From positions 248,001-312,000 of the forward strand of contig CAWIQJ010000001.1 in the NCBI GenBank assembly GCA_963838235.1: a stretch of 64,000 nt of DNA, given 5' to 3'. Source of the stretch: JAFECT01 sp963838235. GTDB taxonomy: Bacteria > Pseudomonadota > Alphaproteobacteria > Caulobacterales > Caulobacteraceae. Shown one piece after another: positions 7,817 through 17,086 of this stretch. Position 1 is the first letter of the stretch. Each line of letters opens with the position of its first letter. The notes under the pieces were generated by a model. That model was not told where the DNA came from. It searched no databases and worked only from the letters and a program-made list of their open reading frames with translations. A program made the translations under genes and the position numbers.

Positions 7817-9655
7817 TTAGCGCCGCCCGAACAATTTTTCGATGTCGGCCAGCTTCAGTTCCACATAGGTCGGGCGGCCGTGGTTGCACTGGCCGGAGTG
7901 CGGCGTGGCTTCCATCTGGCGCAGCAGCGCGTTCATCTCCGCGCCGCTCAGCCGCCGGCCGGCGCGCACCGAGCCGTGGCAGGCCATGGTCGAGCAGACC
8001 TCCGCCAGCCGTTCGCCGAGCGCCAGGGCCGCGCCGTTCTCGGCGAGGTCGTCGGCGATGTCGCGCACCAGGCCGGCTGGACGTCGGTCTCGCCCAGCAG
8101 CGCCGGGAGTCTCGCGCACCAGCACCGCGCCGGGGCCGAACGGCTCCAGCACCAGGCCGAGTTCGGCCAGTTCGCCGGCGCGCGCGACCACGCGCTCGGC
8201 CTCGGCCGGATCGAGCTCGACCACCTCGGGCAGCAGCAGCGCCTGGCGCGCGACGCCGCCGCCTGCCATCTCGGCCTTCATGCGCTCGTAGACCAGGCGC
8301 TCGTGGGCGGCGTGCTGGTCGACGATGACGATGCCGTCGCGGGTCTGGGCGACGATATAGGTCTCGTGCACCTGGGCGCGCGCGGCGCCCAGCGGATAGT
8401 CGATCGGGTCGAGCGGCGCCGCCGCGCGTAGGGCGCCTGGCCGGGTTCGGCGACGGCCGGGACGCTCGGCTTCGGCGACTTCCACGCGCGCGGACAGGTC
8501 GGCGACGGCCTGCGGCTGACCAGCCGCCGGCGGCTGCCAGGCGGCGAGCCGCCAGCCGGGCGCGAGGATCCGCCGCCGGGGCGGAAGCCGCCCAGCGCGC
8601 TGGTCGCCACAGTGGTCGAGGCGCGGTGGCCGGCGCCGGCCAGGGCGTGCCGCAGACCGCCGATGATCAGGCCGCGCACCAGGCCGGGGTCGCGGAAGCG
8701 CACCTCCGCCTTGGCGGGATGGACGTTGACGTCCACTTCGCGCGGATCGAGGTCGAGATAGAGCGCCGCCGTCGGATGCCGGTCGCGGGCCAGGAAGTCG
8801 GCGTAGGCCGCGCGCAAGCGCGCCGTGCAGCAGCCGGTCGCGCACCGGCCGGCCGTTGACGAACAGATACTGGTGCGCCGCGTTGCCGCGCGAATAGGTC
8901 GGCAGGCCCGCATAGCCCGACAGCCGCACGCCCTCGCGCACCTGGTCGATCAGCGAGCGCGTTGTCCTCGAACTCGCGCGCCCAGCACCGCCGGCGAGGC
9001 GCAGCAGCCGGCCGTCCGGACCCTCGGCCTCGGCCGGCAGGCGCAAGGTCTTGCGGCCGTCGAGATCGAGCGCGAAGGCGACCGCCTCGTGCGCCATGGC
9101 CTGGCGCTTGACCTCTTCGGCGATGGCCAGCGATTCGGCACGCTCGGACTTCATGAACTTCAGCCGCGCCGGCGTGGCGTAGAACAGGTCGCGCACCTCG
9201 ACGCGCGCGCCGTGCTCGCCGGCGAACGGCGACGGGCGAGACCGTTCGACGATCGCGCCGCCGTCGACGCGGATCGCGTGCGCGTCGCCGCCACCCTCGG
9301 GCCGCGACGACAGCGACAGCCGCGCCACCGAGCCGATCGAGGGCAGGGCCTCGCCGCGGAAGCCCAGGGTGGCGATATGCAGCAGGTCCCAGCCGCCCTC
9401 AGCGTCGGGGCTGAGCTTGGAGGTGGCGTGGCGCTCGACCGCCAGCGGCAGCTCGTCGGCGCGCCAGGCCGCGGCCGTCGTCGGCGACCAGGATGCGCGC
9501 CAGACCGCCGCTGGTCCGCCTGCACCTCGATCCGACGCGCGCCGGCGTCGAGCGGCGTTTTCCACCAGCTCCTTGACGGCGCTGGCCGGCCGCTCGACCA
9601 CCTCGCCGGCGGCGATGCGGTTGACGGTTTCGGGCGGCAGGCGGCGGATGGTCAT
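7817..9655 (-). CDS. mutL: DNA mismatch repair protein MutL (several frameshifts)
   Basis: The GHKL ATPase N-terminus is clear: R-I-A-A-G-E-V-V-E-R-P, E-L-V-E-N-A, and G-F-R-G-E-A-L-P-S-I. The C-terminus carries the endonuclease motif D-Q-H-A-A-H-E-R-L-V-Y-E and the C-N-H-G-R-P-T motif, so this is the nicking type of MutL used where MutH is absent. The reading frame runs 612 codons, but conserved blocks drop into other frames, for example D-A-G-A-S after the E-L-V-E-N-A block (near 9540) and the D-V-N-V-H-P-A-K-A-E-V-R-F block (near 8700). At least four compensating single-base errors explain this. Conservation of every block argues for assembly error, not decay. Confidence 0.88.
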   Translation of the reverse strand: MTIRRLPPETVNRIAAGEVVERPASAVKELVENAARRRRASDRGAGGPAAVWRASWSPTTAAAWRADELPLAVERHATSKLSPDAEGGWDLLHIATLGFRGEALPSIGSVARLSLSSRPEGGGDAHAIRVDGGAIVERSRPSPFAGEHGARVEVRDLFYATPARLKFMKSERAESLAIAEEVKRQAMAHEAVAFALDLDGRKTLRLPAEAEGPDGRLLRLAGGAGRASSRTTRSLIDQVREGVRLSGYAGLPTYSRGNAAHQYLFVNGRPVRDRLLHGALARGLRRLPGPRPASDGGALSRPRSARSGRQRPSRQGGGALPRPRPGARPDHRRSAARPGRRRPPRLDHCGDQRAGRLPPRRRILAPGWRLAAWQPPAAGQPQAVADLSARVEVAEAERPGRRRTRPGALRAAAPLDPIDYPLGAARAQVHETYIVAQTRDGIVIVDQHAAHERLVYERMKAEMAGGGVARQALLLPEVVELDPAEAERVVARAGELAELGLVLEPFGPGAVLVRETPGAAGRDRRPAGLVRDIADDLAENGAALALGERLAEVCSTMACHGSVRAGRRLSGAEMNALLRQMEATPHSGQCNHGRPTYVELKLADIEKLFGRR

Positions 9656-9690
9656 GGCCGGAGTTTAGAGCGAGTCAGACCGAAGGCGGC

Positions 9691-9721
9691 AAAAGAAAAG
9701 GGCCGGCGTTGCGGCCGGCCC
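9691..9721 (-). terminator. Rho-independent terminator after the DUF3035 genes
   Basis: Read on the minus strand, GGGCCGGC pairs with GCCGGCCC across a 6-base loop and is followed by TTTTCTTTT. It lies 26 bp past the stop of the lipoprotein gene at 9747 and before mutL, so it probably ends the ileS-lspA-DUF3035 transcript. Confidence 0.85.
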
Positions 9722-9746
9722 TGGATCGGTTCCGACTTTCCGGACC

Positions 9747-10325
9747 TCAGAAGAAGCCCAGAAGCTTCTTCCTTGCCGGGGTCTGGGTCTGGGTCTCGGT
9801 CTTGCCCCTTCCCTTGGGCTCGACCTTGCTGATCACGATGGCCTTGCCGCCGGTCAGCGACTTCAGGCGCTTCTGTTCCGCGGCCACGTCCACCGGCTCC
9901 GACGCCGTGGCCGCCGTCGGCGCCTCCTTGCGCCATAACATCACCTTGTCGGCGAAGCCCTTGTCCTTGTAGGCGATGGCCCCGAACTCGTCGTCCACCA
10001 CATAGCGGGCGAGCGGGTCGGCGTGGTCGGCGCCGGCGCGTTGCACCAAGAGCTTTTCACCTTCCGAACGGTCCGCCGCCTGAGCTTGACCCATGAGTGT
10101 CAGACGCGCGGCGGAATCCGGTTGAAGTTCCTGCGGGCTGGGCTCGCCGGGGGCCGGCGGACGCATGGCGTACTCGGGCGGCACCACCAGCGGGGTTTTG
10201 ACAATCTTTTGGGAGTCGTCCGCGCCCACCCTGGCGAGGCTCAGGGAATCTCTCGCGTGCTGGCAGGCGGACAGCGACACCGCGGCCAGCGCCGCTGAGG
10301 CCATGATCAACACGCTCTTACGCAT
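9747..10325 (-). CDS. DUF3035-family lipoprotein, paralogue 1
   Basis: A 192-residue protein with a lipoprotein signal peptide: charged N-terminus, Ala/Leu core and lipobox L-S-A-C near residue 21. The segment T-P-L-V-V-P-P-E-Y-A-M-R-P-P-A-P-G-E-P is the DUF3035 hallmark. Function is not known. The tail is basic and Thr/Gln-rich. It lies 55 bp downstream of a paralogue (10381-10929), to which it is strongly similar through residue 130, so the pair is a tandem duplication. In related genomes a DUF3035 gene commonly follows lspA, whose product processes lipoproteins. Confidence 0.85.
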   Translation of the reverse strand: MRKSVLIMASAALAAVSLSACQHARDSLSLARVGADDSQKIVKTPLVVPPEYAMRPPAPGEPSPQELQPDSAARLTLMGQAQAADRSEGEKLLVQRAGADHADPLARYVVDDEFGAIAYKDKGFADKVMLWRKEAPTAATASEPVDVAAEQKRLKSLTGGKAIVISKVEPKGRGKTETQTQTPARKKLLGFF

Positions 10326-10380
10326 TACGTCGCTCCCAATGGGCCCGCGGGCCGCTTGTCCCCGTCCAGTCCACCCGGCC

Positions 10381-10929
10381 TCAAAGGCCCGGAAGTTTCC
10401 GCTTGGTCTTGTCCTTTTGGATGATGACCGGCTTGGCGCCGGTCAGGGCCTTCAGGCGCTTCTCTTCGGCGACGACGTTCACCGGCTCAGGCGTGGTGGC
10501 GCCCGCGGCGGCGCTCGTCATGGGCGCCTCCTTATGCCAGAACATCACCTTGTCGGCGAAGGTCCTGTCCTTGTAGGCGACGGCCCCAAAATCGTCGTCC
10601 ACCTGACGGCTGGCGAGCGGGTCGGCGTGGTCGGCGCCGGCGCGCTGAACCAGCAGCTTCTCGCCTTCCGATCGGTCCGCCGCCGGGGCCTGGCCCATCA
10701 GGGCGATGTAGGCGGCCGATTCCGGCTGCAGCTCCTGCGGGCGGGGTTCGCCCGGAGCCGGCGGATGCATGGCGTATTCCGGCGGGATCACCAGGGGCGC
10801 CTTGGTCACCACCCGGAACTCGTCGGGGGTCACCTTGGCCAGGCCGAGGGAATCCTTGGTGTGTTGGCACGCGGACAGCGAAACCACGGCCAAGGCCGCC
10901 GACGCGATGGTCAAAACGCTCGTACGCAT
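10381..10929 (-). CDS. DUF3035-family lipoprotein, paralogue 2
   Basis: A 182-residue lipoprotein with lipobox L-S-A-C near residue 20, and A-P-L-V-I-P-P-E-Y-A-M-H-P-P-A-P-G-E-P as the DUF3035 hallmark. The motif T-P-D-E-F-R-V-V-T-K before it matches the family consensus better than the diverged form in its neighbour, so this copy is probably the ancestral one. The C-terminus is short and basic (K-D-K-T-K-R-K-L). Function unknown; outer- or inner-membrane anchored in the periplasm. It lies about 110 bp downstream of lspA on the same strand. Confidence 0.85.
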   Translation of the reverse strand: MRTSVLTIASAALAVVSLSACQHTKDSLGLAKVTPDEFRVVTKAPLVIPPEYAMHPPAPGEPRPQELQPESAAYIALMGQAPAADRSEGEKLLVQRAGADHADPLASRQVDDDFGAVAYKDRTFADKVMFWHKEAPMTSAAAGATTPEPVNVVAEEKRLKALTGAKPVIIQKDKTKRKLPGL

Positions 10930-11041
10930 AAAGTCGCTCCCGATGGCCCCTGGGGGCCTGTGCAGCCGGTCCCTCGCAAGACCAGATCACGGAGTCAAAA
11001 GTGTGGTGCGCCGGGCGCTGGGCCCGGCCGCCGAGGGGCGA

Positions 11042-11637
11042 TCAGTTACCGCTTTCCTTGCGGGAAGCCAACCACGAACGGACCTGGCGCGCGAAGGCCT
11101 CGACCAGCAAAGCTATGGCGCCCAGGGTGATGGCGCTGTCGGCCACATTGAAGATCCACGGGAACATCCCGTGCATCAACCCATTGAAATCCAAGAAGTC
11201 CACGACCGCGCCAAAGCGGAAACGGTCGATCACATTGCCCAGCGCGCCACCGATCAGACAGCCGGCGGCTAGGGCAAAAAGCCGCTTGTCCGAACGCCGC
11301 ACCCACCAGGCCAGGGCGCAGGCCACGCCTACGGCGAACACCGCCAGGCCCCAGCGGCTCAGGTCCGCCCCGGCCCGGAACAGGCCAAAACTCATCCCCC
11401 CGTTCCACACCAGGGTCAGGTTGAAGGCCCCCGGCCAGACCGGAATCTGGCACATGGTGATCCCCGCCAGGGACAGGTGGCCCTTCAACTCCGGGCAGTG
11501 GCGGACGAAGGCGCCCCGCGCCAGGGTCTTGGCCAACTGGTCGGCGACGATCACCGCCAGCGCCAGGCCGTAGGCGGCCCAGGCCAGGGTGTGATGCCGG
11601 TGAAGGCTGAGCGAATACGCTGCACGGTGTCGTTCAT
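11042..11637 (-). CDS. lspA: Lipoprotein signal peptidase LspA (one frameshift)
   Basis: LspA is the inner-membrane aspartic protease that removes signal peptides of prolipoproteins. The two catalytic Asp motifs are present: G-N-V-I-D-R and F-N-V-A-D-S, along with V-V-D-F-L-D-F. Four hydrophobic segments are visible. The first segment, M-N-D-T-V-Q-R-I-R-S-A-F-T-G, lies in another frame and joins the body after a one-base change near 11595. The ATG at 11637 overlaps the ileS stop (ATGA), the usual ileS-lspA coupling. The lipoproteins encoded directly downstream are natural substrates. Confidence 0.9.
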
Positions 11638-14574
11638 GCGGCGGCTCCGGCGTGGGTTGCGTCCCAGTAGGCCACCGCGTCGGCGTCGCGCAGGCTGAGG
11701 TCCGGGTAGCGCGGGTCGGAGCCGACTTCGGGCAGGATGCGCCAGGAGCGCGCGCACTTGCGGCCGTCGGCGGTCAGCGGCTCGACCGCGACGCCCGGTC
11801 GCTTCGGGCAGGCGGAAGGCGTCGGGCGGGCCGTCGCCCTGGGCCAGCGTCGCCTGGCTGGTGCGGAACACCTCGGCGGCGTCGAGACCGTCGAAGGCCT
11901 GCCATCAACTCCGGCCGTCAGCCAGACCTTGGGCGCGGCTTCCAGCGCGGAGCCGATGCGCTTCTCGCGCCGTTCGACCTCGAGCGCGCCGGTGACGGCT
12001 TCCAGGGCACCGGCTCACCCGGGCCCAGCGCGCCGCCTCGGCGTCGTTGCGCCAGGCGTCGGGCGTTTCGGGGAAGACGCGCAGGCAGTTCGACGCCGGC
12101 GTCCGGGATAGCGGGTCGCCAGGCCTCCTCGCAGGTGAAGGGCAAGGCGAGAGCCAGCCAGACGGTCAGGCGCTCGAACACGGCGTCCATCACCGTGCGG
12201 CACGCGCGCCGGCGCAGGGCGTCGGGGCGGTCGCAATAGAGGCTGTCTCTGCGCACGTCGAAATAGAGCGCCGACAGCTCGTTCGAGCAGAACTCCGCAA
12301 TCGGACGGATGGCCTCCTGGAAGTCGTAGCGTTCGTAGGCGACGCGCGGGTGGAGCGGTCGAGCTCGTACAGGCGATGCAGCATGAAGCGCTCCAGCGGC
12401 GGCATGTCAGACAGCTCGACAGCTTCGTCCGGCGAAAGTCGCCGAGCGCGCCCAGCAGGTAGCGCACGGTGTTGCGCAGCTTGCGGTAGGCGTCGACGGT
12501 GGTCTGCAGGACGGTCTTGCCGATGCGCTGGTCGTCGGCGTAGTCGCAGAACGCGACCCACAGGCGCAGGATGTCGGCGCCGGAGTCCTTGATCACCGCC
12601 TGGGGCTCGGCGGTGTTGCCCTTCGACTTCGACATCTTCTCGCCGTTCTCGTCGAGGGTGAAGCCGTGGGTCAGCACCGCCTTGAACGGCGCCCGCCCGC
12701 GCGTGCCGCAGGCTTCGAGCAGCGACGACTGGAACCAGCCGCGATGCTGGTCGGAGCCTTCGAGATAGAGGTCGGCGGGCCAGTGCGAGTCGTTGCGGCC
12801 TTCGAGGACGAAGGCGTGGGTCGAGCCGGAGTTCGAACCAGACGTCGAGGATGTCCTCGACCTTTTCGTAGCGCTCGGGATCGTGGTCGCCGAGGAAGTC
12901 GCTGTCCGGCCGGGTGAACCAGGCGTCGGCGCCGTCGGCGGCGATGGCGTCGGCGATACGCGCGTCGACCGCGGCGTCGTGCAAGGGCTGGCCGGTTTGC
13001 CTTGTCCACGAACATGGCCAGCGGCGTGCCCCAGGCGCGCTGGCGGCTGATCAGCCAGTCGGGACGGTCCTCGACCATGGAGCGGATGCGCGTCTGCCCT
13101 GCGGCCGGATAAAAGGCCGTGGCCTCGATGGCGGACAGCGCGCGATCGCGCAGGGTCGAGCCGCCTTCGATCGGCGCTCGTCCATCCGGACGAACCACTG
13201 CGGCGTATTGCGGAAGATCACCGGCGCCTTGGAGCGCCAGGAGTGCGGATAGCTGTGCTCCAGCCGCCCGCGCGCGAGCAGCTTGCCGGCCTCGATCAGC
13301 TTGTCGATCACGGCGCTGTTGGCGGGACCGAACTTGCCGGTCTTCTTGCCCTCGGTCTCCAGCACCTTCAGGCCGGCGAACAGCGGCACGTGGTCGTAGT
13401 AGGCGCCGTCGGGGTCGACCGTCTCGGGGATCTCGCGATGGCCGTGCGCGCGCCAGACTCGATAGTCGTCGGCGCCGTGGCCGGGCGCGGTGTGGACGAA
13501 GCCCGTACCCGCGTCGTCGGTGACGTGATCGCCCGCCAGCAACGGCACGGGGAAGCCGTAGCCGCTGTCGAGCGCCGCCAGGGGGTGCTGGGCTGATCAC
13601 GCCCTCCGGGTCGAAGTTCTCGACCCGCGTCCACGAAGCGATCTTCGCTGCGGCGCGGACATCGTCCGCCAGCTTTTCGGCCACGATCAGGCGGTCGCCC
13701 GGCTTCGCCCACGGCTCGAACGGCAGGTCCGTCTCCATCGCCTCGACGCGATAGATCGCATAGGCGATCTCCGGCCCGTAGGCGATCGCGCGGTTGCCGG
13801 GGATGGTCCAGGGCGTGGTGGTCCAGATCACGATGTCGGCGCCGACCGCGGCGTCGGAGCCTTCCACCACCGGGAAGCGCGCCCAGATCGTGGGCGACAC
13901 GTGGTCGTGGTACTCGACTTCGGCGTCGGCGAGCGCGGTGCGCTCCACCGGCGACCACATCACGGGCTTGGAGCCGCGGATAGAGCTGGCCGCTGTTCAT
14001 GAACTTGTGGAACTCGGCGCACGATCGCGGCTTCGGTGGAGAAGTCCATGGTCGCGTAGGGTTGCTCCCAGTCGCCGAGCACGCCCAGGCGCTTGAACTC
14101 CTCGCGCTGGCGGTCGATCCACTCGCCGGCGTAGTCGCGGCAGCGGGTGCGGAACTCGGCCTTGGAGACCTCGTCCTTGCGGCGGCCCTTGGCGCGGAAT
14201 TCCTCCTCGATCTTCCACTCGATCGGCAGGCCGTGGCAGTCCCAGCCCGGCACGTAGTCGACGTCGTAGCCGAGCGCGAAGCGCGAGCGGACCACGAAGT
14301 CCTTCAGTATCTTGTTCAGCGCGTGGCCGATGTGGATGGCGCCGTTGGCGTAGGGCGGCCCGTCGTGCAGCACGAACAGTTTCGCGCCCGCCCGGTGACG
14401 CTGCTCGCGCAGGGTGCGGTAGAGCGCGCCGTCCTCCCAGGTCTTCAGGATCGCCGGCTCCTTCTGCGGCAGCCCGGCGCGCATGGGGAAGGGCGTCTCC
14501 GGCAGGAAAACGGTGTCGCGATAGTCGCGGCCGCCGCTGGGGCTTTCGGCGGTGGTCTTGGCGTCGTCAGCCAT
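11634..14574 (-). CDS. ileS: Isoleucyl-tRNA synthetase (at least eight frameshifts)
   Basis: IleRS charges tRNA-Ile. The N-terminal Rossmann domain shows P-Y-A-N-G-A-I-H-I-G-H with the HIGH motif, then G-W-D-C-H-G-L-P-I-E. The editing domain has W-T-T-T-P-W-T-I-P-G-N. The KMSKS loop is E-N-G-E-K-M-S-K-S-K-G-N near 12640. The span of about 980 codons fits the family. The frame changes near 14020, 13980, 13580, 13180, 13000, 12830, 12430 and 12340 and again towards the C-terminus, and conserved sequence continues in the new frame every time. As ileS is normally essential and single copy, these are almost certainly sequence errors. The stop at 11634 overlaps lspA (ATGA). Confidence 0.92.
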
Positions 14575-14761
14575 GGGGTGTTCCGTTGGAGGTTCGAACG
14601 AGGAGCGAAGGCAACAAGCCCGGCGCGCGCGGGACCAGGCCCTGCGGCGTCACGCCGGGCGGCTAATTCGCGTCACACGCTTGTTCGAAACGGCCATGGG
14701 GGCGGGGTTTAACAGAGCCGGCGGAAGGGGGAAAGGCGGCTTCCGACCCGACCCGCGAACC

Positions 14762-15349
14762 TCACCGAGCCAGGCGCTGGTCCAACCGGTCCCGCACCGC
14801 CGGCCACGCGTTGTCGAGGATCGAATAGTAGACCGTGTCCCTGATCCGGCCGTCGGGCCGGCAGATCTTGTGGCGGCGGAAGATCCCTTCCTGAACCGCG
14901 CCCAGCCGCACGATGGCGCGACGGGAGCGTTCGTTAAGGGCGTCGGTCTTCAGCTCCACACGGACACAGCCGAGGTCATCGAACGCATGCCCGAGCAACA
15001 GGCGCTTGGTTTCGGTGTTAGCGGGGGTGCGCTGCCAGGGCCGGCCGTACCAGGTCCACCCGATCTCGAGCCTCAGGTCGGCGCGCTCGATGGCGGCATA
15101 GCGGGTCGAGCCGATGACGGTCCCGGTCTCCTTCCAGACCACCGCGAAGGGGAACGACGCGCCTCTCGCCTGTTCCGCCAGGGCCTCGCCGACATAGGCC
15201 TCCATGTCCGCGAGCGTTTCGACCTGGGTCGGGATCCAGCGCCAGAGCTCCGGGTCGAGACTCACCGCCGCCAGCGGCGCCGCATGGTCCACGCGCAGCG
15301 GCTCGAGCCGCACAAAGGCGCCTTCGAGCGTTACGGATTCGACGGTCAT
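14762..15349 (-). CDS. GNAT acetyltransferase, RimJ/RimL-like (Acetyltransf_3)
   Basis: A 195-residue N-acetyltransferase. It starts L-E-G-A-F-V-R-L-E-P-L, as in this family, contains the I-G-S-T-R-Y and E-I-G-W-T-W-Y strands, and the C-terminal A-L-N-E-R-S-R-R-A-I-V-R-L-G-A acetyl-CoA/helix region. It probably acetylates a protein N-terminus or a small amine; the substrate is not evident. An ATG six codons upstream (15367) is an alternative start. It lies between ileS and ribF, on the ileS strand, and the frame is intact. The 187 bp between it and the ileS start hold only a weak inverted repeat. Confidence 0.85.
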   Translation of the reverse strand: MTVESVTLEGAFVRLEPLRVDHAAPLAAVSLDPELWRWIPTQVETLADMEAYVGEALAEQARGASFPFAVVWKETGTVIGSTRYAAIERADLRLEIGWTWYGRPWQRTPANTETKRLLLGHAFDDLGCVRVELKTDALNERSRRAIVRLGAVQEGIFRRHKICRPDGRIRDTVYYSILDNAWPAVRDRLDQRLAR

Positions 15350-15481
15350 GGGTTCGGGCGCCGGCATGGCGTCCGAATGCGGGTTCGGCTCGACCGTGTC
15401 ACTTCAAACTTGCTTTCGCTGCGTTAGCGACGCGTGAGCCGGCGCGCTAAGCTGGGGCGCCTGCCGAAGGAGGGGAACGGG

Positions 15482-15685
15482 ATGCGGAAAATGAACATGC
15501 GGTTTGTCTGGACCGGCTTGGCGATGATGGTGCTGGCCGGGCTGTTTTTCCTCGGCATGATGTCCATGGCCGGCAAGTCGAACGATCCCGTCGCCATGAT
15601 GCGCGTCGTGGGGCAGGCATCGGGCGTGGCCGGGGCCCTGGGGCTTTTCCTGGCCGGCGTCGGGATGATCGGTAAGAAGGCCTGA
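15482..15685 (+). CDS. Small two-span membrane protein, unknown
   Basis: A 67-residue protein with two hydrophobic segments (about residues 8-28 and 44-62) and a short Met/Ser/Gly-rich loop; the last residues are G-K-K-A. The ATG at 15482 is chosen because AAGGAGGGG lies about six bases upstream. The frame stays open 48 bp further upstream, without a better start. No family recognised. It is a single gene between two minus-strand genes. Confidence 0.7.
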   Translation: MRKMNMRFVWTGLAMMVLAGLFFLGMMSMAGKSNDPVAMMRVVGQASGVAGALGLFLAGVGMIGKKA

Positions 15686-15706
15686 GACCTCGGCGCGTCT
15701 CAGGCC
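15679..15706. terminator. Hairpin shared by convergent gene ends
   Basis: GGCCTGAGAC and GTCTCAGGCC form a perfect 10-bp stem with an 8-base loop. It spans the stop codons of both the small membrane protein gene and ribF. There is no T-tract, so it is a candidate bidirectional terminator or RNA-end stabiliser rather than a classic intrinsic terminator. Confidence 0.6.
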
Positions 15707-16632
15707 AGGCGCCGGCGCGCTTCCTCGGCGTCGAGCGCGATGCGGGTCTTCAGCGCGTCGAGGTCGGGGAATTTCTGCTCGGGTCGGATGCGGGCCACGA
15801 ACTCGGTTTCCAGGGTCTGGCCGTAGAGGTCCTCGGCGAAGTCGAACAGGTGCACCTCGAGCCGCTCGTCGGTTCCGTTCACCGTGGGCCGGTTGCCGAC
15901 ATTGGCCACGCCGTCGATCAAGCGGCCGTCGGGCAGGCGCACGCGCACCGCATAGACCCCGAACGCGGGCCGCACATAGTCGTCGAGTCCGATATTGGCG
16001 GTGGGGAAGCCCAGCAGGCGTCCGCGCTGGTCGCCGTGCATGACTTCGCCTTCGATGGCGAAGGGGCGTCCGAGAATGTCGACCACCTCTTCCGGCCGGC
16101 CGTCGGCGATGGCGCGCCGTGCTTCGGTGGAGGAATATTTCACGCCCTCGAGGGTGGCCATGCGGTCGACGATGGTGACGCGGAAACCGAGTTCCCGGCC
16201 GTAGCGCTGAAGAATCTCGCCACTGCCCGTGCGATCCTTGCCGAAGCTGACGTCGAAGCCCGCGGCGACGTGTTTCACGCCGAGTTCTTCGGCCAGCACG
16301 TCGTGGGCGAAATCGTGGTCGGTCATTTCCGCCATCGTGCGGTCGAACGGCAGCAGGTAGAGGATGTCCACGCCGAGCGCCTCCAGTGCGCGCGCCTGCT
16401 GCGCCGGCCCCATGACCCGGAACGGTTCGGCGGCAGGCTGGAAATAGCGGCGCGGGTGCGGGTCGAAGCTGATCACGCCCGAGGAAACGTTGTGCTCGCG
16501 CGCAAAGTCGACCGCGGCCGCGATCACCCGCTGGTGTCCCTTGTGCAACCCGTCGAAGTTACCCAGCGCGACGGACGCGCCGCGTTGTTCCGGCGCAAGC
16601 CCACGCCAGTCGCGCACGACCTCGAGGCTCAT
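15700..16632 (-). CDS. ribF: Bifunctional riboflavin kinase / FAD synthetase
   Basis: RibF phosphorylates riboflavin to FMN and adenylylates FMN to FAD. The N-terminal FMN adenylyltransferase domain shows A-L-G-N-F-D-G-L-H-K-G-H and F-D-P-H-P-R-R-Y-F. The C-terminal flavokinase domain shows G-R-L-L-G-F-P-T-A-N-I and G-V-A-N-V-G-N-R-P-T. Length 310 residues, normal for the family, frame intact. ribF upstream of ileS and lspA is the classic proteobacterial order; here an acetyltransferase and a small gene intervene. The start overlaps the upstream MaoC gene by 4 bp, so the two are coupled. Confidence 0.96.
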   Translation of the reverse strand: MSLEVVRDWRGLAPEQRGASVALGNFDGLHKGHQRVIAAAVDFAREHNVSSGVISFDPHPRRYFQPAAEPFRVMGPAQQARALEALGVDILYLLPFDRTMAEMTDHDFAHDVLAEELGVKHVAAGFDVSFGKDRTGSGEILQRYGRELGFRVTIVDRMATLEGVKYSSTEARRAIADGRPEEVVDILGRPFAIEGEVMHGDQRGRLLGFPTANIGLDDYVRPAFGVYAVRVRLPDGRLIDGVANVGNRPTVNGTDERLEVHLFDFAEDLYGQTLETEFVARIRPEQKFPDLDALKTRIALDAEEARRRLA

Positions 16633-17054
16633 GCGGCGGCCCTCTTGGCGACCAGCATCACCGCTTCGCCGGTCACCGCGGCCTTGCCGGCGACGGAACA
16701 GCTCGTCTTCAGCGCGACGTGGGCGTGACGCGCGTCGATCGCGGAGACTTCCACGCGCGTTGTGACCTCGTCGCCGATGTGGATCGGGCGGCGGAACTTC
16801 ATCGACTGCGAGATGTAGATCGCGCCCGGCCCGGGCAGCTCGTCGCCCAAGAGGGCGGAGATGAAGGCGCCCGCCAGCATGCCGTGGGCGATGCGCGTCT
16901 TGAACTGGGTCCTAGCGGCGAAGGCTGCATCCACGTGCACCGGGTTGTGATCTCCCGACACCGCCGCGAAACGGTCGATGTCGTCGGCGCTCACGGTCCG
17001 GCGCGCCTGCGCGAACTGGCCGATCGTGAGGTCTTCGAGGAAAAGGCCCGGCAT
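16629..17054 (-). CDS. MaoC-like hot-dog (R)-enoyl-CoA hydratase
   Basis: A 141-residue hot-dog fold protein. The hydratase motif is F-A-A-V-S-G-D-H-N-P-V-H-V-D, with the catalytic Asp/His pair, followed by R-I-A-H-G-M-L. Single-domain proteins of this size are PhaJ-type (R)-specific 2-enoyl-CoA hydratases, linking beta-oxidation to hydroxyacyl-CoA. The exact chain-length preference cannot be read. It overlaps ribF by 4 bp (ATGA). Confidence 0.9.
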   Translation of the reverse strand: MPGLFLEDLTIGQFAQARRTVSADDIDRFAAVSGDHNPVHVDAAFAARTQFKTRIAHGMLAGAFISALLGDELPGPGAIYISQSMKFRRPIHIGDEVTTRVEVSAIDARHAHVALKTSCSVAGKAAVTGEAVMLVAKRAAA

Positions 17055-17086
17055 GGCGTCCTATTTAGCGCGCTTCGGCGGCGATG

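Noticed and set aside
7817..9655. mutL as a true pseudogene (mutator strain)
   Set aside because: All functional blocks are kept on the protein level across frames and neighbouring essential genes show the same kind of indels, so sequence error is the simpler reading.
8825..9832. Plus-strand open frames of 335 and 393 codons opposite mutL and ada
   Set aside because: These are high-GC antisense shadows; the minus-strand frames carry the conserved motifs.
14575..14761. T-box or other riboswitch upstream of ileS
   Set aside because: No T-box sequence or terminator/antiterminator pair is visible, and T-boxes are not expected in alphaproteobacteria.
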